Shown here: piece by piece, positions 23,387 through 32,093 of the stretch | How positions within the stretch are numbered: the first letter of the stretch is position 1 | Layout: the number at the start of each line of letters is the position of its first letter | Source: Chitinophagaceae bacterium | GTDB lineage: Bacteria; Bacteroidota; Bacteroidia; Chitinophagales; Chitinophagaceae | Assembly (NCBI GenBank): GCA_947452925.1 | Contig: CANGFK010000007.1 | Location: 1-34,215 of the forward strand | Reading direction: 5' to 3' | Length of the DNA: 34,215 bases | The notes under the pieces: generated by a model | What the model was told of the DNA's origin: nothing | The model's input: only the letters and a program-made list of their open reading frames with translations | Database searches by the model: none | Position numbers and translations under genes: made by a program

Positions 23387-24538
23387 ATGCACAATTCACA
23401 GCAAGCACTAGAACAATATCAGCAACAATTTGGCGAAGGGGCAAGATTGTTTTTTTCTCCTGGAAGAATAAATCTTTTGGGAGAGCACGTGGACTATAAT
23501 GGTGGTTTTGTGTTGCCTGCAGCCATCAACAAGGGAATCTGGTTTGCCATAGCTGTCAATAATACCAATACAGCCCATTTTGTAGCTGCAGACGTCAATG
23601 AGTCTTTTTCTGTGGAGTTGGATGATATAAAAAAACAATCTGGATGGCAAAATTATGTACTAGGCATACTACATATTCTCCAGAAAAAGAAACTGGTAAT
23701 TGGTGGATTTAATTGTTTGTTTGGCGGCAATGTTCCGCAAGGGGCAGGGTTGTCTTCTTCGGCAGCGTTGGAAGCAGGATTGGTTTATGCCTTAGATAAA
23801 TTATTTGATTTAGCTCTTACAACACAACAGATGGCACTGATTGCGCAAGAGGCAGAACATAGTTTTCCAGGGACAAAGTGTGGCATCATGGATATGTTTG
23901 CCAGCTTGCATGGAAAAGAGGGTCATTGTATGTTGCTGGATTGCAATAGCCTGCATTATGAATACTTTCCGATAGTAGAAACTGAGTACGAATTGGTATT
24001 GATCAACTCCAATGTGCACCATTCTCTAAATGACGGGCAATACAACAAGAGAAGGCAAGAAGCAATGGAAGGACTTAGTTTCTTTCAGATGATTAATAAA
24101 AACATCACTTCTTTTAGGTCGGTTAGTCCCGAAGTAGTAACCCAGTTTAAAGATAATTTGGAAGAAAAGGTATTTGATAGGTGCCTGTATATAACCCAAG
24201 AAATAGACCGTACAAAAAAAGCTGCTGAGTACCTGAAAGCAAATGATTTGTTGGAATTTGGTAAGTTGATGTATAAAACGCATAAAGGGTTAAGTGAACT
24301 ATATGAGGTAAGTTGCGGTGAACTAGATTATCTGGTGATGGAAGCTAAAATGCAATATGATGTGATTGGTTCTAGAATGATGGGAGGCGGCTTTGGTGGA
24401 TGCACCATCAATCTTATTGCGAAGAACAATAGAGAAAGTGTGGTTAGTTCAATTGTTACATCTTATCAGCGTATGTATAATATTGAGCCAGAGGTTTATT
24501 TGGTAGAGACTTCTAATGGTACGCACGAAATGGTGTAA
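23387..24538 (+). CDS. galK: Galactokinase
   Basis: It phosphorylates alpha-D-galactose with ATP, first step of the Leloir pathway. All GHMP kinase signatures are present: the galactokinase-specific 'PGRINLLGEHVDYNGGFVLP' (residues about 25-44), the ATP loop 'GNVPQGAGLSSSAALE' (about 110-125), the catalytic Asp in 'GTKCGIMDMFASLHG' (about 163-177), and the C-terminal 'GSRMMGGGFGGCTINLI' (about 327-343). At 383 residues it has the standard length. It directly follows galM. The remaining pathway genes (galT, galE) are not in the window. The RidA gene converges on it 24 nt downstream. Confidence 0.95.
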   Translation: MHNSQQALEQYQQQFGEGARLFFSPGRINLLGEHVDYNGGFVLPAAINKGIWFAIAVNNTNTAHFVAADVNESFSVELDDIKKQSGWQNYVLGILHILQKKKLVIGGFNCLFGGNVPQGAGLSSSAALEAGLVYALDKLFDLALTTQQMALIAQEAEHSFPGTKCGIMDMFASLHGKEGHCMLLDCNSLHYEYFPIVETEYELVLINSNVHHSLNDGQYNKRRQEAMEGLSFFQMINKNITSFRSVSPEVVTQFKDNLEEKVFDRCLYITQEIDRTKKAAEYLKANDLLEFGKLMYKTHKGLSELYEVSCGELDYLVMEAKMQYDVIGSRMMGGGFGGCTINLIAKNNRESVVSSIVTSYQRMYNIEPEVYLVETSNGTHEMV

Positions 24539-24562
24539 AAAGTAGTGATAAGTTAGAGTTTA

Positions 24563-24949
24563 CTACTTGCTGATAATTGCAATTAAGCTAATTTCAACAT
24601 TTACATTTTTTGGAAGTGCTTTCACTGCTAATGTTTCTCTTGCAGGATAATCTCCTGTAAAATAAGAGCCGTAAATCTCATTTACTTTTGAAAAAAATGC
24701 CATATCACTCAAAAATATGGTCGTCTTCACAACGTTGGAGAAAGAGATATTTGCTACGGTAAGTATCGCTTTCAAGTTTTCCATTACCTGTATAGTCTCT
24801 TCTTCTATTGTATTTAGATTTAATTCTCCAGAAGAAGGGTTAATGGCAATCTGCCCACTCACAAAAAGCCACCCACCTGCTAGGACAGCTTGATTGTAAG
24901 GACCTATTGGTGAAGGTGCCTTTACAGTATTTACGACAGTTTTTTTCAC
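24563..24949 (-). CDS. ridA: RidA-family enamine/imine deaminase
   Basis: It hydrolyses reactive enamine/imine intermediates such as 2-aminoacrylate. The ORF-track start at 25000 overlaps the upstream gene and adds a non-homologous N-terminus. The GTG at 24949 starts VKKTVVNTVKAPSPIGPYNQAV, where the family normally begins, and gives 128 residues, the standard length. Motifs: 'APSPIGPYNQAV', 'FVSGQIAINPSSGEL' and 'YPARETLAVKALPKNVNVEI', with the conserved substrate-binding Arg. It is 29 nt downstream of the DUF6089 gene on the same strand, so probably co-transcribed. TTG codons 1-2 positions upstream are alternative starts. Confidence 0.9.
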   Translation of the reverse strand: MKKTVVNTVKAPSPIGPYNQAVLAGGWLFVSGQIAINPSSGELNLNTIEEETIQVMENLKAILTVANISFSNVVKTTIFLSDMAFFSKVNEIYGSYFTGDYPARETLAVKALPKNVNVEISLIAIISK

Positions 24950-24978
24950 AAGCAAGTTTGCTATTAATAATGAATCGT

Positions 24979-25998
24979 TTAAAAAAACACCTTGGGGCAA
25001 TTCAACTGACCTCTACCAGTAGGATTACTAGGAGAGAACATTTTATTATTTCCTAGAGAAGCTTTGTCCGATTTGGAGAAAAGAGTGAAGCTAAGACGTA
25101 CCTGACTAGAGAAATACGCATCATTTGCAGTAGGGTTTCCTCTAGGTGGGCCTTGAACTAATGGTTTGGGGTTTCCTTTGCTGTCTAGCAGGCGGAATGA
25201 AAGGATTTCACCTTCTTTCAAAAGCTTGGCTCTGCTTGGATTATTTGCAGCTATTGCTGATGCAATTTCTTTGTCCCATGAGTCTTTTGAGATGTAATTT
25301 CTACTACTTACATCATCTAGGTAATCTGTAAATAGTTTTCTAAAACTAAATTCATATCCAACGGAAATTCCCTCAGAAATTTTGTAACGCACACCTGCAC
25401 CCAATTGTATGTTTAATTGAGTAAGGTTATAATTTTTTCCACCCGATGATTCAAGACCTTTTATTAGCTGCCCTTCTGTACCGATATCATGCAAATAAAC
25501 TTTTTGACCTACTTTGACAGTCCCAGCGGGAAGGTTTAGTTGATTTGTTGCGTGAATAACATCACTTTGTTTTACGGTAGTGTAAGGATTGAAGTGGTAA
25601 AGAGACGGTCCTGCAAATAGATAAGGGACTAAAGTATAGTCTTCACTTTTAAGTAAATCTATTTCTCCTAAAAGAGACAATTCAATGATATCTGTTTTAA
25701 ACTCTAAATTCCTATTCTTAATTGCTGCCTTTGGTGATTTTGAATCATCGGCGCCCACTTGTAGAAATGAAAGGTTGGCTCTAAGTCTAAAATTATCGTA
25801 CAGGTCATAAGTAAGGCCTACACTTCCTGCAGGTCCAATACCTGATATGTACCCATTAGATAAATCTCCTTGGTAGTTACTTCCACCGAGTGAGGTAGTA
25901 ATTTTAAAATCTTGCGCAATACTAAGATTGCAAGCCATCATAAAAAGGATAGAGAGACCACTTGGGATGATAATGGAAAGGTCAAATTTTATTCTCAT
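24979..25998 (-). CDS. DUF6089-type outer-membrane beta-barrel protein
   Basis: A 339-residue exported protein. A signal segment (IIIPSGLSILFMMACNLSIAQ) precedes a chain of amphipathic strands typical of an eight-stranded outer-membrane barrel. The N-terminal 'ITTSLGGSNYQGDLSNG' (residues about 33-49) is the DUF6089 hallmark as I recall it. 'LLGEIDLL', 'VPYLFAGPSLYHFNPY', 'LNIQLGAGVRYKISEGISVGYEFSFRKLFTDYLDDVS' and 'SSQVRLSFTLFSK' follow as strands and turns. The C-terminus 'RGQLNCPKVFF' also fits the family. Function is unknown; an outer-membrane structural role is inferred. It reads into ridA. Confidence 0.78.
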   Translation of the reverse strand: MRIKFDLSIIIPSGLSILFMMACNLSIAQDFKITTSLGGSNYQGDLSNGYISGIGPAGSVGLTYDLYDNFRLRANLSFLQVGADDSKSPKAAIKNRNLEFKTDIIELSLLGEIDLLKSEDYTLVPYLFAGPSLYHFNPYTTVKQSDVIHATNQLNLPAGTVKVGQKVYLHDIGTEGQLIKGLESSGGKNYNLTQLNIQLGAGVRYKISEGISVGYEFSFRKLFTDYLDDVSSRNYISKDSWDKEIASAIAANNPSRAKLLKEGEILSFRLLDSKGNPKPLVQGPPRGNPTANDAYFSSQVRLSFTLFSKSDKASLGNNKMFSPSNPTGRGQLNCPKVFF

Positions 25999-26302
25999 AA
26001 ATTAAAATATACGGGGTTATGTAAGCTTTCAAGTAAGAAAAGAATTTCTAATTCTCACTATAAAGCACTCAAATGTATAAAAAAATAGGACTTCTTGCTA
26101 CAATTTGATATTTTTTAATTTTAAAACTTAAAAAAGTATTAAAAATTGATGATTTTGTATTATTCTATCTCTTTCGCCTACAAGCGTGAGTAAAATATAA
26201 AAAACTGCTGTCATGAATAGTTTTGGGATAAATAAATTGTCTCCTTCAGACTGAAAAGAACCTGCTGTTAAAAACATTTCTTCAAAAGCTTAACTGAAAG
26301 CT
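25999..26302. other. AT-rich intergenic gap before lpxC-fabZ
   Basis: About 300 bp between divergent genes. Apart from the -7 element at its right end I see no repeat, hairpin or ORF worth naming. Confidence 0.6.
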
Positions 26303-26310
26303 TATTTTTG
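26303..26310 (+). promoter_or_regulatory. -7 promoter element of lpxC-fabZ
   Basis: TATTTTTG, an exact TAnnTTTG match, 21 nt before the ATG at 26332. It overlaps the TTG start used by the ORF track (26308), which argues for the ATG. Confidence 0.5.
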
Positions 26311-26331
26311 TCGCTTTGTAAATATAACGGA

Positions 26332-27738
26332 ATGGATATAAACTTCAACCCCGACAAGCAACATACCTTAGGTAATTTAATAAATATATCGGGTACTGGG
26401 TTGCATACGGGAATACTAGTAGATATGACTTTGAAGCCAGCGAATCCTGGTTTTGGCTTTCAATTTCAACGAATAGATCTACCTAATAAACCACTCATTA
26501 AGGCTGATTGTGATTTAGTTACTGATACTAGTCGTGGAACTACCCTTCAATTGGGTGATGTTAAGATAAGCACAGTAGAACATGTTTTGGCTGCTTTGGT
26601 AGGTATGGGTGTGGATAATGTCCTTATAGAGCTAAATGGCCCTGAAATACCAATAATGGATGGAAGTTCTCAGCCATTTGTTGAATTGATAGAAAAAGCT
26701 GGAGTTATTGAACAAGAAGCAGCCAAAGCGTGGTACAGTATTGATGAAAATATCTTTCTTTATGATGAGGCTAAACGTGTTGAAATGGTCGCCTTACCAT
26801 CGCTTGAATATCAATTGACAACATTGATTGATTTCAATAGTCCGGTTCTTGGTACACAGCATGCTGGTTTGAGGAGAATGTCTGATTTTAAAGAAGAAAT
26901 TGCTCCTTGTAGAACATTTTGCTTTTTGCATGAACTAGAAGCGCTTCTCGACCATGACTTAATTAAAGGAGGAGATATCAACAACGCCATTGTAGTTGTT
27001 GATAAGCAAATTTCTGATGCAGAAATGACCCGTTTAGCAAAAGTCTTCAATAGAGAAAAAATTGAGGTTAAGACCGAAGGCTATCTCAATAACCTGGAAC
27101 TTCGTTTTCCGAATGAACCAGCTAGGCACAAGCTCCTTGATGTGGTAGGTGATTTGGCATTGATTGGTTATCCGATAAAGGGTAGAATAATTGCAAATAG
27201 ACCGGGTCATAGCACCAATGTCGAATTCGCAAAGAAAATAAAGCAGTACATAAAGAAGAATAAACATGTGAAGGATGTTCCTATTTATGATCCTACTTTA
27301 CCACCTATTTTCAATCACGAAAAAATTGAAAAAACCCTGCCTCACAGATTTCCCTTTCTTTTGGTGGATAAAGTAACAGAACTTTCGGACAGACATATTA
27401 TTGGCATCAAGAATGTCACTTTCAATGAATGGTTTTTTCAAGGGCACTTTCCAAATAATCCTGTAATGCCCGGCGTTTTGCAGATTGAGGCTTTGGCACA
27501 AACGGGTGGTATTCTATGTATTAATTTAATGCCTGAAGGCCAGTTTGATACCTACTTTTTGAAAATAGACAACTGTAAGTTTAAGCAAAAAGTAATTCCT
27601 GGTGATACCATGATATTGAAAATGGAATTATTGGAGCCTATAAGAAGGGGTATTTGTAGTATGCATGGAACCGTTTATGTGAATGGAAAAGTTACTACAG
27701 AAGCCGATTTGGTAGCTCAAATCGTTAAGCGGGTTTAA
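26332..27738 (+). CDS. lpxC-fabZ: Bifunctional UDP-3-O-acyl-N-acetylglucosamine deacetylase / 3-hydroxyacyl-ACP dehydratase
   Basis: A 468-residue fusion known in Bacteroidota. The LpxC part (1 to about 320) performs the committed lipid A step. Zinc ligands are in 'STVEHVLAAL' and 'ARHKLLDVVGDLAL', the general-acid His is in 'IANRPGHSTNVEFA', and the substrate loop is 'APCRTFCFLHE'. The FabZ part (from about 335) dehydrates 3-hydroxyacyl-ACP: 'LPHRFPFLLVDKV' and the hot-dog active-site helix 'FQGHFPNNPVMPGVLQIEALAQTGG' with the catalytic His and Glu. The fusion ties lipid A and fatty-acid synthesis, which draw on the same hydroxyacyl-ACP pool. ATG 26332 is preferred over the TTG at 26308, which lies in the -7 element. 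lpxA follows after 117 nt. Confidence 0.97.
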   Translation: MDINFNPDKQHTLGNLINISGTGLHTGILVDMTLKPANPGFGFQFQRIDLPNKPLIKADCDLVTDTSRGTTLQLGDVKISTVEHVLAALVGMGVDNVLIELNGPEIPIMDGSSQPFVELIEKAGVIEQEAAKAWYSIDENIFLYDEAKRVEMVALPSLEYQLTTLIDFNSPVLGTQHAGLRRMSDFKEEIAPCRTFCFLHELEALLDHDLIKGGDINNAIVVVDKQISDAEMTRLAKVFNREKIEVKTEGYLNNLELRFPNEPARHKLLDVVGDLALIGYPIKGRIIANRPGHSTNVEFAKKIKQYIKKNKHVKDVPIYDPTLPPIFNHEKIEKTLPHRFPFLLVDKVTELSDRHIIGIKNVTFNEWFFQGHFPNNPVMPGVLQIEALAQTGGILCINLMPEGQFDTYFLKIDNCKFKQKVIPGDTMILKMELLEPIRRGICSMHGTVYVNGKVTTEADLVAQIVKRV

Positions 27739-27855
27739 CTTAAATAGAAAATTAATTTTATTTAAATAAACAGCATTACTAAAATTTGGCATCTTTTTTA
27801 TTAATGTGGTCTTCATATGCAAAGATTGTTGGCCACAAAACCCATAAATAGTCGG

Positions 27856-28653
27856 ATGACACATCCATACACTTACATAGACCCCAATGCTAAAGTAGCA
27901 TCAAACGTTAAAATAGATCCTTTTACCGTAATACACGGTGATGTAACTATCGGTGAAGGTACTTGGATTGGTAGTAATGTTACCATCATGGAAGGCACAA
28001 GGATTGGTAAAAATTGCCGCATCTTCCCTGGTGCTGTTCTTGGCGCGATGCCCCAGGACTTAAAGTTCAATGGCGAGAATACTACAGTTGAAATTGGCGA
28101 TAACACTACTATCCGCGAATTTGTTACCATCAATAGGGGTACTATTGATAGGGGTAAAACGAAAGTTGGAAAAAATTGCTTGATAATGGCTTATTGCCAC
28201 GTTGCACACGATTGTGTAATTGGAAATAATTGCATTTTGAGCAATAGTGTACAATTGGCTGGACATGTTGTGATTGGTGATTGGGCGGTAATTGCTGGTG
28301 TGAGTGCTGTACATCAGTTTGTACACATTGGTCAACATGCTTTCATTGCTGGAGGTAGTTTGGTGAGTAAAGATGTTCCTCCTTACATAAAAGCTGTGAG
28401 GAATCCTTTGAGTTATGGAGGTGTAAACAGTGTAGGACTTAAAAGAAGAGGGTTTACATTAAATCAGATAAATCAGATATTGGATATTTATCGTGTCATT
28501 TATAGCCGTGGCTTAAATACATCACAAGCCATTGACTTTATAGAAGAAGAATTGACAGCTACTGATGAAAGAGATGAAATAATAGCTTTCATAAGAGATA
28601 GTGGAAGGGGTATCATTAAAAAATTTAGTAAAAACGGTGCTGGAGACGAATAA
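27856..28653 (+). CDS. lpxA: UDP-N-acetylglucosamine acyltransferase
   Basis: It acylates UDP-GlcNAc from 3-hydroxyacyl-ACP, the first lipid A reaction, immediately before LpxC. The left-handed beta-helix hexapeptide repeats run from residue about 5 to 185 (VASNVKIDPFTVIHGDVTIG..., IGDNTTIREFVTINRGT, VGKNCLIMAYCHVAHDCVIGNN). The catalytic His sits in 'CHVAHDC', and the C-terminal helical domain starts at 'SVGLKRRGF'. I choose ATG 27856 (MTHPYTYIDPNAKV), giving 265 residues; the track's 27817 start adds 13 residues without homology. It shares the strand of lpxC-fabZ and ends at a bidirectional terminator. Confidence 0.96.
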   Translation: MTHPYTYIDPNAKVASNVKIDPFTVIHGDVTIGEGTWIGSNVTIMEGTRIGKNCRIFPGAVLGAMPQDLKFNGENTTVEIGDNTTIREFVTINRGTIDRGKTKVGKNCLIMAYCHVAHDCVIGNNCILSNSVQLAGHVVIGDWAVIAGVSAVHQFVHIGQHAFIAGGSLVSKDVPPYIKAVRNPLSYGGVNSVGLKRRGFTLNQINQILDIYRVIYSRGLNTSQAIDFIEEELTATDERDEIIAFIRDSGRGIIKKFSKNGAGDE

Positions 28654-28673
28654 ATAATCGCAAGTACCTAAAA

Positions 28674-28709
28674 TAAAAGAGCGTCGTAGTTTTCTACGAC
28701 GCTCTTTTA
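28674..28709. terminator. Strong bidirectional terminator between lpxA and fabG
   Basis: A perfect 16-bp stem (TAAAAGAGCGTCGTAG with its complement) around a TTTT loop; A-rich and T-rich flanks give a U-run on either strand. It lies 20 nt past lpxA and 23 nt past the end of convergent fabG. Confidence 0.9.
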
Positions 28710-28732
28710 TTTATATGTTTTTTGTATATTTC

Positions 28733-29488
28733 TTAAATATTCAAACCACCACAAGCACTTATCACCTGTCCGGTAATATAGCTACTCAAATCGCTGGCTA
28801 AGAATAAAGTGGTGTTTGCAATTTCTTCACTCTTACCAAAACGTCCCAAAGGAATCTTCTTCAAGAATTCAGCAGCACCCGGTCCGTCTTGCAAATAATG
28901 TGTCATATCTGTCTCTACAAATCCTGGAGCAATCGCATTGCAACGAACATTACGGCTTCCAAGTTCGGCAGCAATAGATTTTGTAAATCCAATGATACCT
29001 GCTTTACTCGCGGCATAACTACTCTGTCCTGCATTTCCCCTGATGCCAATAATAGAACTCATGTTGATGATACTTCCGGACTTTGCCTTCATCATTGGTT
29101 TGATTACTTGTTTAGTGATGTTAAATACACTCTTCAGGTTAATATCTATCACTTCATCCCATTGTTGTTCGGTCATGCGAAGCAGCAAATTATCTTTACT
29201 GATACCAGCATTGTTCACACAAATATCAATAGTACCAAACTCCTTCAACACCTCATTTATAAAGGTTTCTGCTTGTGTAAAATCAGCTGCATTACTCTTG
29301 TATGCCTTTGCTTTTACACCTAGTCCTTGCAATTTTGCTTCCAGAGCAGCTGCTTTTTCTGCACTACTATCACTCACATAAGTAAATGCCACAGAAGCAC
29401 CTTGTTCTGCCAATTTCAATGCTATTGCTTCTCCTATTCCACGTGCTGCGCCAGTAACGATGGCAACTTTGTTTTCTAATAATTTCAT
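28733..29488 (-). CDS. fabG: 3-oxoacyl-[acyl-carrier-protein] reductase
   Basis: A short-chain dehydrogenase of 251 residues that reduces 3-oxoacyl-ACP with NADPH in fatty-acid elongation. Motifs: cofactor loop 'VTGAARGIGEAIA' (residues about 11-23), 'NNAGISKDNLLLRM' with the NNAG strand and the FabG-specific downstream stretch (about 92-105), the catalytic Ser in 'NMSSIIGIRGNAGQ' (about 142-155), Tyr-Lys in 'SSYAASKAG' (about 156-164), and 'NAIAPGFVETDMT' (about 184-196). It is monocistronic by appearance: a -7 element precedes it and a terminator follows. Other SDR functions are possible, but the similarity pattern and the nearby fatty-acid/lipid A genes favour FabG. Confidence 0.92.
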   Translation of the reverse strand: MKLLENKVAIVTGAARGIGEAIALKLAEQGASVAFTYVSDSSAEKAAALEAKLQGLGVKAKAYKSNAADFTQAETFINEVLKEFGTIDICVNNAGISKDNLLLRMTEQQWDEVIDINLKSVFNITKQVIKPMMKAKSGSIINMSSIIGIRGNAGQSSYAASKAGIIGFTKSIAAELGSRNVRCNAIAPGFVETDMTHYLQDGPGAAEFLKKIPLGRFGKSEEIANTTLFLASDLSSYITGQVISACGGLNI

Positions 29489-29511
29489 AAAAAGTACTAA
29501 TTAAGACGGGT

Positions 29512-29519
29512 CAAATATA
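29512..29519 (-). promoter_or_regulatory. -7 promoter element of fabG
   Basis: On the minus strand TATATTTG matches TAnnTTTG exactly and lies 23 nt before the fabG ATG. Confidence 0.45.
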
Positions 29520-29619
29520 CTATTCTACCATGTTCCGTGCGTATGTCGTGAATTTATCCGCATTATTTTGAAATTATCTTCACTTAAATTTCGATTAATA
29601 AAATAAAATTGCCGCTTCC

Positions 29620-29795
29620 GGACTTGCCCGATTTCTTTGCGGGCAAGAAGAATTTCCTTCTGGGCAAACCAAATAGTTCTGCGGGCAAGCAAATAATTGT
29701 TTAGGGCATGCCCTATTAGTTTGGGGGTAGGCAATTAGTTCTTCTGGGTGTACCCTCCAAGACTGCGGGTATGCCTTTAATCATTTTGGGATAGT
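29620..29795 (+). repeat. Degenerate tandem repeat with an exact 21-bp period
   Basis: The block GGGCA/GGGTA starts at 29641, 29662, 29683, 29704, 29725, 29746, 29767 and 29788, spaced 21 bp every time. A weaker unit (GGAC) at 29620 keeps the register. An approximate unit is GGGCAwGCCAATTAGTTCTGC. Units differ from each other by several bases, so this is not a recent expansion, yet no indel has broken the register. It occupies most of the 404-bp gap between fabG and the LptF/G gene. The rest of the gap (29520-29619 and 29796-29892) holds no clear feature. Confidence 0.85.
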
Positions 29796-29892
29796 TAATT
29801 ACTCATCGTTTCAAACACAAATCCCATTCATTTCACTAATCCTTTACTTTTGGAGCATTCATTTTTGTAAATAGCAGTTGTAATAGCATCAG

Positions 29893-31338
29893 GTGGTAAA
29901 AAAATTAGACATATTAATCATAAAATCTTTCATAGGGCCATTCATTGCCACCTTTCTCATTGCCATGTTTATATTGGTGATGCAGTTTTTTTGGCTGTAT
30001 ATAGATGATCTGGTAGGAAAGGGGCTAGATATTTTAACCATCTTGCAATTGATTGTTTATGTGGCTGCCAACGTAATTCCATTGGCATTGCCCATTGCAT
30101 TATTGCTTTCCTCCATCATGACGTTTGGTAATTTGGGAGAAACTTTCGAAATAGTCGCCATCAAATCTGCGGGCATTTCATTGTTGCGTTTTATGCGACC
30201 ATTACTGATTGTCACGCTTTTTATCAGTGGGATAGCCTTTTTGTTTTCAAATAACATCATCCCGGTTGCACAGTTAAAATTGGCCACCATCAAGTATAAT
30301 ATCATCGTTTCCAAACCTTCTTTCGACATTAAAGAAGGGGTGTTTTATGATAAGATTGAAGGCTATGTGATTAAATTGGGCAAGAAAGACAAAGACGATA
30401 GCACCATTCATGATATTGTGATTTATGAACGGAATTATAACCTTCAAGACAACTTGCTCATTGCAAAAGATGGGGTGATGCGGGTAACACCGGACAAGCA
30501 ATTTTTGGAATTCGTCATGAATGATGGCGTACGATATACCGAAAAAGGGATGCGGATGAGTGCAAATACCGAGTTTGTTCGGAATGGATTTAAGCAATAT
30601 AAAAAAGTATTTGACCTGAAGAGTTTTGGATTGAATAATACCCAGGACAGTGCTTTTAAGTACGACCCCAAAATGCTCAGTATCCGGCAATTGAATATGA
30701 TGATAGATTCATTGCACAAGAACGACAGCTTTTTTGTGAGGAGGGTTGGGTTAGAAATGAACCCCTCGCTTCAGTTTACTAAATATTCAGATACAGGCTG
30801 GGTAAACACTAAACCAGTACCAACAAAGGCAAAATCTTTTGCGGCTGAAATACCAGATTCCATAAGACAGATTGTTTACGACAGAAGCCTCAATCAGGTA
30901 ACAAGCGCGAAGGCCTCCATTTCGATGATAATGGAAGACTACAAAAGGCAACAAAAAACATTGAGTTCTCATAAGATTGAGTGGCATAGGAAATTTACTT
31001 TGTCGGTAGCTTGTTTTGTGTTGTTTTTGATTGGAGCTCCGTTGGGTGCCATCATCCGGAAAGGAGGTTTGGGTGCGCCATTGGTATTTGCCATTGCCTT
31101 TTTTGTGGTCTTTCACCTGCTGAATACTTTTGGCGAACGTCTTGCCCACGAAGCAGTACTCACTGTTTTTGAAGGGATGTGGCTATCGACAATGGTGCTG
31201 ATTCCGGTGGGTGTTTTTTTGACGTATAAGGCCATGCACGATTCGCAATTATTTAATTCGGAGGCTTATTACCGAATTTTTAGTACGATAAAAAGATTTG
31301 TAGGTAACTTTCGCTTTTCTAAATCATCTTTAAAATAA
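29893..31338 (+). CDS. LptF/LptG family permease (YjgP/YjgQ)
   Basis: A 481-residue transmembrane subunit of the lipopolysaccharide transporter that extracts LPS from the inner membrane with the LptB ATPase. N-terminal helices: 'IIKSFIGPFIATFLIAMFILVMQFFWLYIDDLVGKG' (residues about 9-44), 'NVIPLALPIALLLSSIMTFGNLGE' (about 60-83) and a third around 105-123. A large periplasmic beta-jellyroll domain (about 130-370) follows, with extra charged inserts. Three C-terminal helices (from about 372) include 'GAPLGAIIRKGGLGAPLVFAI', the family signature. The first codon is GTG (VKKLDILIIKSF). LptF and LptG cannot be told apart here. The SOD gene begins 5 nt after its stop. Confidence 0.93.
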   Translation: MVKKLDILIIKSFIGPFIATFLIAMFILVMQFFWLYIDDLVGKGLDILTILQLIVYVAANVIPLALPIALLLSSIMTFGNLGETFEIVAIKSAGISLLRFMRPLLIVTLFISGIAFLFSNNIIPVAQLKLATIKYNIIVSKPSFDIKEGVFYDKIEGYVIKLGKKDKDDSTIHDIVIYERNYNLQDNLLIAKDGVMRVTPDKQFLEFVMNDGVRYTEKGMRMSANTEFVRNGFKQYKKVFDLKSFGLNNTQDSAFKYDPKMLSIRQLNMMIDSLHKNDSFFVRRVGLEMNPSLQFTKYSDTGWVNTKPVPTKAKSFAAEIPDSIRQIVYDRSLNQVTSAKASISMIMEDYKRQQKTLSSHKIEWHRKFTLSVACFVLFLIGAPLGAIIRKGGLGAPLVFAIAFFVVFHLLNTFGERLAHEAVLTVFEGMWLSTMVLIPVGVFLTYKAMHDSQLFNSEAYYRIFSTIKRFVGNFRFSKSSLK

Positions 31339-31343
31339 ATAAA

Positions 31344-32093
31344 ATGTCAACTAAGAACACAAGTCGCAGAACTTTTATTGCCGACGCTGCAAAAACAACC
31401 GCAGCTGTTGCTTTATCTGCCACAGTTATACCTGCATTGGCAAAGATTACCAATGAGAAAAGTAGTTATTTGGTAAAGAACATTCCTTATGCTCAGCAAC
31501 CATTACCCTACGGATATAAAGATCTGGAAGCTGCCATTGATGCCATGACGATGGAAATTCATTACACCAAACACGCTGCTGCTTATGCAAAGAATTTGAA
31601 TGAAGCTGTTGTAGCAGAAAAGGTGGACATTAAAACTGTTTCTTTGGAGGAGTTGTTGGGTAAGGTATCTAAGTATTCGACCAAGTTGCGCAACAATGGT
31701 GGCGGACATTTTAACCATGAATTCTTTTGGCAAAGCCTAACGCCCAAATCTTCTTTGAAGCCAGAAGGAAAGTTGTTGGCACAGATAGAAAAAGACTTTG
31801 GCTCTTTCGATGCATTTAAAACGAAGTTTGCTGATGCGGGAAAAACACGTTTTGGAAGTGGGTGGGCTTGGTTATTAATCAACAGTGACAAAAAGCTAGT
31901 GGTAAGTTCTACTCCAAATCAGGACAATCCATTGATGGACATCGCTGAAGTAAAAGGCACGCCATTGTTGGGATTGGATGTTTGGGAACATGCTTATTAC
32001 CTCAGGTATCAAAATAAACGTCCTGATTATATTACTGCTTTCTGGAGCGTTGTAAATTGGGATGTGATTGCAAAACGTTTTGAGGGAGTGTAG
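31344..32093 (+). CDS. Superoxide dismutase (Mn/Fe family) with Tat-like export signal
   Basis: It converts superoxide to hydrogen peroxide and oxygen. The N-terminus 'NTSRRTFIADAAKTTAAVALSATVIPALA' (residues 5-33) reads as a twin-arginine signal, so the enzyme is probably periplasmic; the total of 249 residues is longer than the roughly 200 of cytosolic forms for this reason. Metal ligands are visible in 'MEIHYTKHAAAY', 'GGGHFNHEFFW' and 'LDVWEHAYYLRYQ'. 'STPNQDNPL' places a Gln where Mn enzymes usually have it, and Gly precedes HFNH, so Mn preference is inferred. The second-sphere His after KH is Ala. It starts 5 nt after the LptF/G gene and ends before a terminator, suggesting a two-gene unit. 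Confidence 0.93.
   Translation: MSTKNTSRRTFIADAAKTTAAVALSATVIPALAKITNEKSSYLVKNIPYAQQPLPYGYKDLEAAIDAMTMEIHYTKHAAAYAKNLNEAVVAEKVDIKTVSLEELLGKVSKYSTKLRNNGGGHFNHEFFWQSLTPKSSLKPEGKLLAQIEKDFGSFDAFKTKFADAGKTRFGSGWAWLLINSDKKLVVSSTPNQDNPLMDIAEVKGTPLLGLDVWEHAYYLRYQNKRPDYITAFWSVVNWDVIAKRFEGV

Noticed and set aside
24950-25000. N-terminal extension of RidA
   Set aside because: It overlaps the upstream DUF6089 gene and has no counterpart in RidA proteins; the GTG at 24949 gives the standard length.
29620-29795. CRISPR array
   Set aside because: There are no spacers: units abut each other at 21 bp, differ strongly, and no cas genes are near. The same applies to 33044-33136 and 21980-22100.
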